Source: Kitasatospora sp. GAS204B (GTDB lineage: Bacteria; Actinomycetota; Actinomycetes; Streptomycetales; Streptomycetaceae). From it: DNA of 64,000 bases. The stretch lies in assembly GCF_029892155.1 (NCBI RefSeq), contig NZ_JARZAG010000022.1, positions 98,048 to 162,047 on the forward strand, written 5' to 3'. Shown here piece by piece: positions 53,098 through 61,352 of this stretch (positions within the stretch are counted from its first letter, which is position 1; the number at the start of each line of letters is the position of its first letter). Made by a program: the position numbers and the translations under genes. The notes beneath the pieces were generated by a model. It worked only from the letters and a program-made list of their open reading frames with translations, was not told where the DNA came from and did no database searches.

Positions 53098-53913
53098 TCA
53101 GAACGTCGTGAACGCACCGCCCAGGTAGCGCGATTCCGGGTCGTCCGAGGCGAGTTCGCCATGCTCGGCGAGCAGCTTCTCGGCATACACCTCGGCGTCG
53201 TCCAGCGGCTCGTAGCCGAGCAGCCGACGACCCGGCTCCAGGTCCCACCAGCCACGGGTGTTGGCGGAGATGCCGAACACCGCGTGGTGACCGGAGAGTT
53301 CGGCGCCGATCGACGCGTGGACCAGGCGGCCGCAGTCGGCGGGGCTGAGCCAGGTGGAGAGCATCCGCACCGTGCGGGGTTCGGCGAAGCAGGAGCCGAT
53401 CCGCAGCGAGACCGTCGAGATGCCGTGCTTGTCGGCGTAGAGCGCGGCCAGGTCCTCGCCGAAGCACTTGGCCAGGCCGTAGTAGGTGTCGGGCCGGTGC
53501 GGGACGTCGACCCCGACGATGGCGCCGTCCGCCGGACGCTCGGTGTAGCCGACCGCGTGGTTGCTGCTCGCGTAGACGACGCGGCGGACCCCGGCGGCCC
53601 GAGCGGCCTCGTACAGGCGGTAGGTGCCCTCGATGTTGGCGGTCAGGATGTCCGGGAACGGCGCCTCGAGCGAGATGCCGGCCAGGTGGACCACCGCGTC
53701 GACACCGGCCATGGCGGCGGCCAGCGCCTCGGCGTCGGCGAGGTCGGCCGTCACGGCCTCGGGTTCGTCCGGGATCGGGGCCTTGTCGAAGAGCCGCAGC
53801 TCGTACCCGTAGCCGGGCAGGCTCGCACGCAGGAAGGTGCCGACCCCGCCGGCCGCGCCGGTGAGCAGGACGGTACGGGCACCGGCACGAGGAGTGCCCA
53901 GGACCTCAGTCAT
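53098..53913 (-). CDS. udh: Uronate dehydrogenase (NAD-dependent epimerase/dehydratase fold)
   Basis: About 271 residues from the ATG at 53913; a second ATG lies four codons upstream. The Rossmann motif is TGAAGGVGTFLR. The catalytic region VVYASSNHAVGY and YYGLAKCFGEDL (Tyr/Lys) matches uronate dehydrogenases. It oxidises D-glucuronate or D-galacturonate at C1 with NAD+ to the aldaro-lactone. It is divergent from kdgD, the next gene of the same oxidative route, with a shared control region. Confidence 0.88.
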   Translation of the reverse strand: MTEVLGTPRAGARTVLLTGAAGGVGTFLRASLPGYGYELRLFDKAPIPDEPEAVTADLADAEALAAAMAGVDAVVHLAGISLEAPFPDILTANIEGTYRLYEAARAAGVRRVVYASSNHAVGYTERPADGAIVGVDVPHRPDTYYGLAKCFGEDLAALYADKHGISTVSLRIGSCFAEPRTVRMLSTWLSPADCGRLVHASIGAELSGHHAVFGISANTRGWWDLEPGRRLLGYEPLDDAEVYAEKLLAEHGELASDDPESRYLGGAFTTF

Positions 53914-54060
53914 ACGGACTCGCATTCATGGATGTGAATGGATGAGCGATGGGTGAGCGATTGCCTGGATAGAAAGTAGCCCAGCCACCGGCCTATTGAC
54001 CATCAGGACGGCCTGACCTACCGTCAAACCAATTCATATATATGGACAGCCATCAGATGG
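53914..54060. promoter_or_regulatory. Divergent control region udh/kdgD
   Basis: The palindrome CATTCATGGATGTGAATG (53923-53940; arms CATTCA/TGAATG) lies at the udh start. In the kdgD direction, TTGACC (53996-54001) with TACCGT after 17 bp is a possible promoter. An AT-rich TATATAT near 54037 precedes the kdgD start. The palindrome is a candidate operator for the IclR-type protein encoded at 56236-57015. Confidence 0.4.
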
Positions 54061-54987
54061 GTGACCACTGTGACTCCACTCTTCGAGCGGCTCGACGGGC
54101 TCCTGTTCTTCCCCGTGACGCCCTTCGCCCCGGACGGCTCGCTGGACCTGGCGGCCTTCCGCACCCACGTCGGCCGCGGTATCGGCGAAGGCGCCGCGGC
54201 GGTCTTCGCGGCCTGCGGGACCGGGGAGTACCACGCGCTGGACCTCGACGAGTACCAGCGCGTCATCGAGGCGGCCGTGGCCGAGGCCGCCGGGCGGGTC
54301 CCGGTCGTCGCCGGGGTCGGCCACGGCACGGCGCTGGCCGCGCACTTCGCGCGGCGCGCCCACCAGGTGGGCGCCGACGGGCTGCTGGTGCTGCCGCCGT
54401 ATCTCGTGCGGCCGGACCAGGCGGGCCTGCTGCGGCACTACGCGGCGCTGACCGAAGCGACCCCGCTGGACCTGATCGTCTACCAGCGCGACAACGCCGT
54501 GCTCACCCCCGAGGCCGTGGTCGAACTGGCCACCATGCCAAGGGTGATCGGGTTCAAGGACGGCCTCGGCGACCTCGACCTGCTGCAACGCACCATCAGC
54601 GCCGTCCGGTCCGCCGAGCCGGATCGACCGTTCCTGTACTTCAACGGTCTGCCGACCGCCGAGCTGACCGCCCTCGCCTACCGCGGCCTCGGCGTGACCC
54701 GCTACTCCTCGGCCGTGTTCTGCTTCGCGCCGGACATCGCGATGGCCTTCAACCTGGCCTACCGGAACGGCGACGACGCGACCATGCACCGCCTGCTGGA
54801 CGGCTTCTACCGGCCGCTGGTCGAACTGCGCCAGCAGGGACGGGGCTACGCGGTCTCCCTGGTGAAGGCCGCGGTCCGGCAGCAGGGGCTCGACGTCGGC
54901 ACCGTCCGCTCACCGCTCTCCGAGCCGACGCCGGAGCACCTCAAGCAGCTGGCCGAACTCATCCAGCGCGGACGGGACCTGCTGTGA
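54061..54987 (+). CDS. kdgD: 5-dehydro-4-deoxyglucarate dehydratase
   Basis: The 308-residue protein is a DapA/NAL-superfamily TIM barrel. The N-terminal LFFPVTPFAPDGSLD and AACGTGEYHALD, the Tyr in LIVYQRDNA and the Schiff-base Lys in VIGFKDGLGD match KdgD. It converts 5-keto-4-deoxy-glucarate to alpha-ketoglutarate semialdehyde with loss of water and CO2. The semialdehyde is then oxidised by the dehydrogenase encoded at 57200. GTG start. Confidence 0.94.
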   Translation: MTTVTPLFERLDGLLFFPVTPFAPDGSLDLAAFRTHVGRGIGEGAAAVFAACGTGEYHALDLDEYQRVIEAAVAEAAGRVPVVAGVGHGTALAAHFARRAHQVGADGLLVLPPYLVRPDQAGLLRHYAALTEATPLDLIVYQRDNAVLTPEAVVELATMPRVIGFKDGLGDLDLLQRTISAVRSAEPDRPFLYFNGLPTAELTALAYRGLGVTRYSSAVFCFAPDIAMAFNLAYRNGDDATMHRLLDGFYRPLVELRQQGRGYAVSLVKAAVRQQGLDVGTVRSPLSEPTPEHLKQLAELIQRGRDLL

Positions 54988-56258
54988 GCGGAGCGACTCG
55001 GCCGCCCCGGGTCGGCGCGTTCCTCTACCCCTGGGACATCGCCGGGGACCCGGACGCGCCGTACCGGCTGCGGGACCTCGGCATCCAGTCGGTCGCGCTG
55101 GCCGCCGCCTACCACAGCGTACGGGCTCTGACGCCTCGTCACCCGCGGCACCGGATCGTCACGGCCGAGCACGCCGCGGTGTACTACCCGCCGGACGAGG
55201 CGCGTTGGCGCGGGCGGGCGTTGCGCCCGTACCGGCAGAGCTGGGTACCGCAGCGCGACCCGTACGGGGTCGCCGCCCGGCAGCTGGCGGCGGCGGGGCT
55301 GGCGGTGCACTCCTGGGTGGTGCTGGCGCACAACTCGCGGATGGGGCTGGAACATCCGCAGACGGTCGTGCGCAACGCGTACGGCGACCGCTACCCGTGG
55401 GCGCCCTGCATCGCCCGCCCCGAGGCGGTCGAGTACTGCGCCACGCTCGCGGCGGAAGCCGCCGTACGGGCGGACACCGCCGGTACCGAGCTGGAGTCCT
55501 GCGGCTGGTACGGGCTCGCCCATCTGCACGCGCACGACAAGATCAGCGGTGTGGAGCTGGGCGGCGCGGGCCAGTACCTGATGTCACTCTGCTTCTGCTC
55601 GCGTTGTGAAAGCGCTTACACGGCGGCCGGCGCGCCCGGCACCGCGGCCGCCGTCCGGGCGGCGCTCGAACCGCTCTGGCGGGCGAACGGGGCACTTGAC
55701 GGGAGCGGGGAGGCACGCGGTGGACGTGAGCGGTCCGAATGGGAGCAGGTGGAACGCCTGCTCGGCCCGAAGCTGGCCCGGCTCACCCTCGCGCACCGGA
55801 CGGCGGCCACCCGGGCCTTCCAGGCGGCGTGCATCGCGGCTGTCCGCGCGGCCGCCGGAGCCGGCTTCCGGATCCTGGTGCACGCCGACCCGGTCAGCCA
55901 CCGCAGCGGACCGAACCCGGGGGTCGAGGCGGACTGGCTGCTCGGGGCGGGCGGAGCGGACGGGCTGGTGCTGCCGCACGCGGCCATCGAGCAGGTCGGC
56001 CGGCTCGGACAGCTCGAGCAGGTCGGCCAAGGCGTTCTGGTAGCCAACCTGCCGATCGTCGCCGGCCTGGGTCAGCGCCCGGACCTGGTGGCCGAGTTGG
56101 GCGCCAAGGCGGTGGCGGCGGGTGCGACCGAGCTGCGGCTGCACCACGCCGGGATCGCCTCCGACACCGATCTCGCCACGGTGGCCGACCAGTTGGCCGC
56201 CTTCCGCCGGTCGACCGGCGGGCCGCCCCCGGCGGTCAAAGATGCCGCATCGCCGTGA
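54984..56258 (+). CDS. Unknown protein, possible TIM-barrel glycoside hydrolase-like
   Basis: The 424-residue protein overlaps the kdgD stop (GTGA), so it belongs to the uronate operon. It begins with GAFLYPWDIAGDP and has strand-like segments (SVALAAAYHSVRAL, VHSWVVLAHNSRMG, ESCGWYGLAHLHAHDK, LVHADPVSHRSG, ELRLHHAGIAS) spaced as in a barrel. The Trp/His/Tyr-rich strand ends are sugar-enzyme-like. FCSRCESAY could bind a metal. I do not recognise the family. It has no signal peptide. A GTGAAAGCGCTTACAC word lies inside it at 55606. Its 3' end overlaps the convergent IclR gene by 23 bp. Confidence 0.75.
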   Translation: MSGATRPPRVGAFLYPWDIAGDPDAPYRLRDLGIQSVALAAAYHSVRALTPRHPRHRIVTAEHAAVYYPPDEARWRGRALRPYRQSWVPQRDPYGVAARQLAAAGLAVHSWVVLAHNSRMGLEHPQTVVRNAYGDRYPWAPCIARPEAVEYCATLAAEAAVRADTAGTELESCGWYGLAHLHAHDKISGVELGGAGQYLMSLCFCSRCESAYTAAGAPGTAAAVRAALEPLWRANGALDGSGEARGGRERSEWEQVERLLGPKLARLTLAHRTAATRAFQAACIAAVRAAAGAGFRILVHADPVSHRSGPNPGVEADWLLGAGGADGLVLPHAAIEQVGRLGQLEQVGQGVLVANLPIVAGLGQRPDLVAELGAKAVAAGATELRLHHAGIASDTDLATVADQLAAFRRSTGGPPPAVKDAASP

Positions 56259-57015
56259 TCAGCCGGTCGCGCGCCGCCAGCAGCGCCTCGCGGATGAGTT
56301 CTTCGCGGCCGGGGGTCAGCCGGGCCACCGGAGTCGAGACGCTGATCGCGTCGCGGGCCGGCCTGCGGTACGGGATCGCGGTGCCGTAGCAGCGCAGGCC
56401 GAGCGTGTTCTCCTCGTTGTCCACCGCGTACCCCGACTCCCGTACCCGGCCGAGCTCCTCGATCAGCTGCTCGCGGTCGGTGATGGTGTGCTCGGTGAGC
56501 TGGGCCAGCGTGGCCGGGAGCAGCTCGCGCACCTGCTCGTCGGGGTAGGTGGCGAGCAGGGCCTTGCCGTGCGAGGTGCTGTGTGCCGGCAGCCGGCGCC
56601 CGACCCGGGTGAACGGCCGCAGGTAGTGCTGGGACTGACGGGTCGCCAGGTAGACGACATCCGAACCGTCGAGCCGGGCCAGGTGGATCGTCTCCGTGGT
56701 GTCCGCCGCCAGCTTGTCGAGCACCGGGCGGGCGGCGGACACCACTTCGTCCCCGTCGATGTACGAGGTGCCGACCAGCAGCGCCCGCACCCCGATGCCG
56801 TACCGGGTGCCGGTCAGGTCCGTCTCGACCCAGCCGAGTTCGACCAGCGTGCGCAGCAGCATGTACAGGCTGCTCTTCGGATAGCACAGCGCCTCGTGCA
56901 CCTCGGCGAGGCTGTGCATCCCCGGGTGGCCGGCGAAGTACTCCAGCAGTTCGACCGTGCGGACCGCCGACTTGACCGGAGCTCCGGTGGACTCTGCGGG
57001 GCTGGACTGCGCCAT
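56236..57015 (-). CDS. IclR-family transcriptional regulator
   Basis: About 259 residues from the ATG at 57015, which follows GGGAGCAGG. The winged helix (VRTVELLEYFAGHPG, SLAEVHEALCYPKSSLYMLL) is followed by the IclR effector domain (TTETIHLARLDGSDVVYLA, RLPAHSTSHGKALLATYP, GYAVDNEE). IclR proteins commonly respond to uronate or aromatic catabolites. It is divergent from the aldehyde dehydrogenase gene, with a tandem repeat array between them, and convergent with the kdgD operon. Confidence 0.94.
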   Translation of the reverse strand: MAQSSPAESTGAPVKSAVRTVELLEYFAGHPGMHSLAEVHEALCYPKSSLYMLLRTLVELGWVETDLTGTRYGIGVRALLVGTSYIDGDEVVSAARPVLDKLAADTTETIHLARLDGSDVVYLATRQSQHYLRPFTRVGRRLPAHSTSHGKALLATYPDEQVRELLPATLAQLTEHTITDREQLIEELGRVRESGYAVDNEENTLGLRCYGTAIPYRRPARDAISVSTPVARLTPGREELIREALLAARDRLITAMRHL

Positions 57016-57088
57016 AGGGCCTGCTCCCTTCACGATGGTGCGCGACCTGTTCAGGATAGTGGCCGCCCTTCAGCCCGCAGAACCCCTC

Positions 57089-57160
57089 TCAGTTCCACCG
57101 ATTCAGCTCCACCGACTTCAGTTCCACCGACTTCAGTTCCACCGACTTCAGTTCCACCGA
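57089..57160. repeat. Five tandem 15-bp repeats between iclR-type and aldehyde dehydrogenase genes
   Basis: Units of TCAGTTCCACCGACT start at 57089 (14 bp), 57103, 57118, 57133 and 57148. They are almost identical; unit 2 has one C for T. They fill the divergent intergenic region and could be a direct-repeat operator array for the IclR-type regulator or a slippage product. Confidence 0.85.
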
Positions 57161-57199
57161 TCCGCGACCGAAGTCCCCTACGTGCACCGGGAGTCAGCG

Positions 57200-58810
57200 A
57201 TGCCACAGCCGATACCGCAGGCGAAGGTCTGGAGCCTGGACCCCCGAACCGGCGAACGCCGCGCCGAGGTCGCCGTCGAGTCCGACACCGCCGCCGTCGA
57301 CCGCGCGGTGACGGCGGCCCACCAGGCGCTGCCCGCACTGGCCGACCGGCTGGTCCGGGCCCGGCTGCTGCTGGCCGCCGCCGACGCGCTGGCGAAGGCA
57401 GGCGATGAGCTGGTGAACACCGCCGACGCCGAGACCGCGCTCGGCAGCGCCCGGTTGACCGGCGAACTCGCGCGAACCGCCGGTCAGTTGCGGGCATTCG
57501 CGACGGTGGCCCGAGAGGGCGCGCTGCTGGACGTGGTGATCGACCACCCGGCCACGCCGGGCGCCGGCCCGGTGCTGCGGCGCTGGCTGACGCCGATCGG
57601 CGTGGTCGGGGTGTTCGCGGCGAGCAACTTCCCGCTGGCCTTCAGCGTGCTCGGCGGCGACACCGCGAGCGCGCTGGCGGCCGGCTGCCCCGTGGTGGTG
57701 AAGGCGCACGCGGACCATCCGGCCACCGCCGAACTGGCCGCCCGACTGCTGCACGCGGCGGCCCGCGAGGTCGGGGTGCCGGCGGCGGTGCTCGGGCTGG
57801 TGCACGGCTTCGCGGCGGGGGTCGACCTGGTCCGGCATCCGGCACTGCGCGCCGTCGGCTTCACGGGGTCGCTGCGCGGCGGGCGGGCGTTGTCCGATCT
57901 GGCGGCGGCCCGGCCCCGGCCGATCCCGTTCCACGGCGAACTGGGCAGCCTCAACCCCGTGGTGGTGACCGAGCGGGCGGCGGATGAGCGGGCGGCGGAG
58001 ATCGGCACCGGCCTGGCCGGGTCGGTGACCCTCGGCGCGGGCCAGTTCTGCACCAAGCCCGGGCTGGTCCTGGTGCCGGCCGGGCCGGCCGGCGACCGGC
58101 TGGCCGCGGCCACGGCCGCCGCGCTGGCCGCGGTGCCCGCCGGGGTGCCGCTGGACGGGCGGATCGGCGCGGCCTACCTGGCCGGCTGCCAGGCGCGCGC
58201 CGCGCTCCCGGGAGTCGCGTCGCTCACCGCCGTACCGGACGCCGAGGCGCCCGGCCGGCGGCTGCGCCCGTGCTGCCTGGAACTGCCCGCCGCGCTCCTC
58301 ATCGAACCCGAACCCGAACCCGACGCCGGGGCCGGGGCCGCGACCGGGGCCGGGGCCGCGACCGGGGCCGAGGCCGGCAACGCAGACCACACCCTCCTCC
58401 TGGAGGAGTGCTTCGGCCCCCTCGTGGTCCTCGCCCGCTACCGCGACGCCGCCGAGGCCGCCGCCGTCCTCGCGCGGGTCGAGGGCAGCCTGACGGCGAC
58501 CCTGCACACCGCCCCGCACGAGCCCGAGGCGGCCCACTGGCTGCCCAGCCTCGCGGCGATCGCCGGCCGCGTCCTGGTCGGCGGCTGGCCGACCGGCGTC
58601 GCGGTGCTCCCCGCCATGCACCACGGCGGCCCGTATCCGGCCAGCACCAGCAACTCGACCTCGGTGGGCGCCACCGCCGTCGAGCGCTGGCTGCGACCCG
58701 TGGTCTACCAGGACGCCCCACCGGAGTTGCTGCCGCCCGAGCTGCACGACGCCAACCCGCTCCGGGTGCCGCGCCGGGTCGACGGCCAACTCGAGCGACC
58801 CAACGCGTAG
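57200..58810 (+). CDS. NADP-type alpha-ketoglutarate semialdehyde (2,5-dioxovalerate) dehydrogenase
   Basis: The 536-residue aldehyde dehydrogenase has NAD(P)-binding FAASNFPLAFSVLGGD, VGFTGSLRGG, catalytic Glu in FHGELGSLNPV and Cys in LGAGQFCTKPGL. It starts at the ATG at 57200 behind GGGAG. The sequence pattern matches aldehyde dehydrogenases of the sugar-acid pathways that make alpha-ketoglutarate from KdgD's product. An insertion of about 28 residues rich in Glu-Pro and Gly-Ala (near residues 370-398) is low-complexity and strain-specific-looking. Confidence 0.92.
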   Translation: MPQPIPQAKVWSLDPRTGERRAEVAVESDTAAVDRAVTAAHQALPALADRLVRARLLLAAADALAKAGDELVNTADAETALGSARLTGELARTAGQLRAFATVAREGALLDVVIDHPATPGAGPVLRRWLTPIGVVGVFAASNFPLAFSVLGGDTASALAAGCPVVVKAHADHPATAELAARLLHAAAREVGVPAAVLGLVHGFAAGVDLVRHPALRAVGFTGSLRGGRALSDLAAARPRPIPFHGELGSLNPVVVTERAADERAAEIGTGLAGSVTLGAGQFCTKPGLVLVPAGPAGDRLAAATAAALAAVPAGVPLDGRIGAAYLAGCQARAALPGVASLTAVPDAEAPGRRLRPCCLELPAALLIEPEPEPDAGAGAATGAGAATGAEAGNADHTLLLEECFGPLVVLARYRDAAEAAAVLARVEGSLTATLHTAPHEPEAAHWLPSLAAIAGRVLVGGWPTGVAVLPAMHHGGPYPASTSNSTSVGATAVERWLRPVVYQDAPPELLPPELHDANPLRVPRRVDGQLERPNA

Positions 58811-58921
58811 TTCATAACCGTGAATCTTGTCCAAGCTCTTGACTAGCACAGCCACCTGCCCTGAGATGTCCTCACCCTGCGAGCTCCTTTCCTCCGTCAA
58901 CTTCCTTTCCCCGGAGCGCAT

Positions 58922-61330
58922 ATGGACGGCACGATTCCCCGGCGCCTGCTCCTCGGCGCCGGCCTGGCCATCACCGGCACCGGCCTGCTCGGCACCACGA
59001 CCGCCACCGCCACCGGCGCCATCGCCACCGGCGCCGGCACCGCGAGCACCATCACCACAACCCCCGCCGACCAGTTCGAGACCCTGCGCGCGGCCTGGTC
59101 CGACCTGCTCACCGCCGCCTCGAAGATCACCCCGGGCGACACCCGTTACACCGCCGCCATCGCCGTGGTCGACAGCACCGCCGCCGCCGACATCGCCGCC
59201 TACGACCGCTCCCCCAACCCCGCCTCGGTCTACACCGATCTGCCGTTCGGACCGGTGGAGCACGCCAGCCTCAGCTACTACCGGATCCGCGACACCGCCC
59301 TGGCCTGGGCCACCCCCGGCTCCCGCTACCACCAGGACCCGGCCACTGCCGCCGACCTGGTCGCGGCCCTGGCGCTGATCGGCGGCAAGTTCTACAACTC
59401 CGGCGCCGCACAGGTCGGCAACTGGTACCACTGGGAGATCGCCAGCCCGCAGGCGCTGCTCAACGCTTGCGCACTGCTGGGCGCCACCGTGCCGGCCGCC
59501 GATCTGGCCGGCTACCTCGACACCACCCTGCACTTCTGCGGCGATCCCACCACGCAGCAGCAGGGCACTGTGGTGACCACCGGCGCCAACCGCTCCGACA
59601 AGTGCCAGATAGCGATCCTGCGCGGCATCCTGGCCAAGGACCCGACGCAGATCTCAGTCGGCCGCGACAAGCTCTCCGACATCTTCCCGTACGTCACCAC
59701 CAGCGACGGCTACTACCCGGACGGCGGGTACATCCAGCACGGCACCATCCCGTACAACGGCCACTACGCGTACGTGTTGCTCGGCGACCTCAGCCAACTC
59801 GCCGCGCTGCTCGGCGGATCGGCGTGGGCGATCACCGACCCCGGGTTCAAGGTGATCCTCGACTCGGTCGACCTGACCTACGCGCCGTTCATGCACGACG
59901 GCCTGGTGATGGACGTGGTGCGCGGCCGCTTCCTCTCCCGGCAGGGCGAAACCGACCACGACGCGGGCCACTTCATCACCGAGGCGATCCTGCGGCTGGC
60001 TCCGATCGGCTCGCCTGATCAGCAGGCCCGCTGGCGGGCGCTCGCCAAGGGCTGGATCCAGCGCGAGCGTTACGCCACGATCACCACCGGCGCCACCCCC
60101 GAGCGGATCGCCCTGGTCAACTCGGTACTGGACGACCACCGGCTGCCGGCCGCGCCGCCCCCGGTCGGCCACCTGCAGATCCCGTCGATCGAGCGGGCGG
60201 TGCACCGCCGCCCGGGCTGGGCCTGGACCGTCGCACTGTCCAGCAGCCGGATCGCCCGCCTGGAGGCGCTCAACGGCGAGAACCAGCGCGGCTGGCACAC
60301 CGGCGACGGCGCCACCTACCTCTACGACCACGACAACGGCCACTACACGGACGCCTACTGGCCCACGGTCGACTCGACTCGCCTGCCCGGCACCACCGTC
60401 GACCAGCTCCCGCTGGCGCCGAGCGCCGGCAACTCCACGCTGCCGCCCACCACTTGGTCCGGCGGCGCGGTGCTGGACGCGCACTACGGCGCCGTCGGGC
60501 TCGACCTGGTGCCGTACGGCTCGCCGATGCGCGCCAAGAAGTCCTGGTTCTGCCTGGATCGCGGCGTGGTCGCGCTCGGCGCCGGGATCACCGGGAGCAG
60601 CGGTCACGCCGTGGAGACCATCGTCGAGAACCGCAACCTGCACGCGACCGGCTCCAACGCGCTGACGGTGGACGGCTGTCGGCAGCCCGGCACGCTCGGC
60701 TGGACCGCCAGCTTCGACGGTGCCCGCTGGGCCCACCTGGAGGGCGTCGGCGGCTACCTGTTCCCGGCCGGGGCCCCGCTGCGCGCGCTGCGCGAGGCCC
60801 GCACCGGCGCCTGGGCCGACATCGACAACGGCCCGAGCACCGGCGGCACCACCACGCCCTGCACCAACCGCTACCTGACCCTCTGGCTCGACCACGGCAT
60901 CGATCCCACCGCGGCCGACTACGCGTACGTCCTGCTGCCCGGCGCCTCGGCCGCGCAGACCGAGCAGGCCGCGCACTGCGAGCAGCAGCCCGCTGTGCTC
61001 GCCAACTCCGCTACTGTGCACGCGATCCACGCCGAGCGTGAGCAGCTGACGGCCGGCACCTTCTTCGCCGCCGGCTCGGCCGGGCCGATCACGGTCGACG
61101 GTCCGGCCGCGGTGCTGGTGCGCCGCGACGGCGCGCGGACCACCTTGGCGGCGTCGGAGCCGACCGGGACGTCCACCCGGCTGACCGTCACGCTGGACGG
61201 CCGCTACCGCGCCTTCCGCACCAACTCGCCTGGTGTCTCGGTGACACTGACGGACAGTCAGGCAACTGTGACGCTCGACCTGACCGTCGGCTCCGCCAGA
61301 TCCACCCGGACACTCGTCCTCCTCCCCTGA
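58922..61330 (+). CDS. Secreted polysaccharide lyase family 8 (hyaluronate/chondroitin/xanthan lyase type)
   Basis: The 802-residue protein has a Tat-like signal (IPRRLLLGAGLAITGTG). It starts at the ATG at 58922 behind GGAG. The N-terminal alpha/alpha toroid carries the PL8 catalytic residues in GNWYHWEIASP and DGGYIQHGTIPYNGHYAYV (His, Tyr). The central beta-sandwich has NGENQRGWHTGDGATYLY. It cleaves uronic-acid polymers by beta-elimination outside the cell. Substrate cannot be fixed within PL8, but the uronate catabolic genes upstream and the symporter downstream fit a uronate-containing glycan. Confidence 0.93.
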   Translation: MDGTIPRRLLLGAGLAITGTGLLGTTTATATGAIATGAGTASTITTTPADQFETLRAAWSDLLTAASKITPGDTRYTAAIAVVDSTAAADIAAYDRSPNPASVYTDLPFGPVEHASLSYYRIRDTALAWATPGSRYHQDPATAADLVAALALIGGKFYNSGAAQVGNWYHWEIASPQALLNACALLGATVPAADLAGYLDTTLHFCGDPTTQQQGTVVTTGANRSDKCQIAILRGILAKDPTQISVGRDKLSDIFPYVTTSDGYYPDGGYIQHGTIPYNGHYAYVLLGDLSQLAALLGGSAWAITDPGFKVILDSVDLTYAPFMHDGLVMDVVRGRFLSRQGETDHDAGHFITEAILRLAPIGSPDQQARWRALAKGWIQRERYATITTGATPERIALVNSVLDDHRLPAAPPPVGHLQIPSIERAVHRRPGWAWTVALSSSRIARLEALNGENQRGWHTGDGATYLYDHDNGHYTDAYWPTVDSTRLPGTTVDQLPLAPSAGNSTLPPTTWSGGAVLDAHYGAVGLDLVPYGSPMRAKKSWFCLDRGVVALGAGITGSSGHAVETIVENRNLHATGSNALTVDGCRQPGTLGWTASFDGARWAHLEGVGGYLFPAGAPLRALREARTGAWADIDNGPSTGGTTTPCTNRYLTLWLDHGIDPTAADYAYVLLPGASAAQTEQAAHCEQQPAVLANSATVHAIHAEREQLTAGTFFAAGSAGPITVDGPAAVLVRRDGARTTLAASEPTGTSTRLTVTLDGRYRAFRTNSPGVSVTLTDSQATVTLDLTVGSARSTRTLVLLP

Positions 61331-61352
61331 CGCCCACCCGCAGGAGCCTCCC

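Noticed and set aside
57016..57199. N-terminal extension of the aldehyde dehydrogenase through the 15-bp repeats
   Set aside because: It would translate into repetitive FHRLQ units without family homology, whereas the ATG at 57200 has a ribosome-binding site and fits family length.
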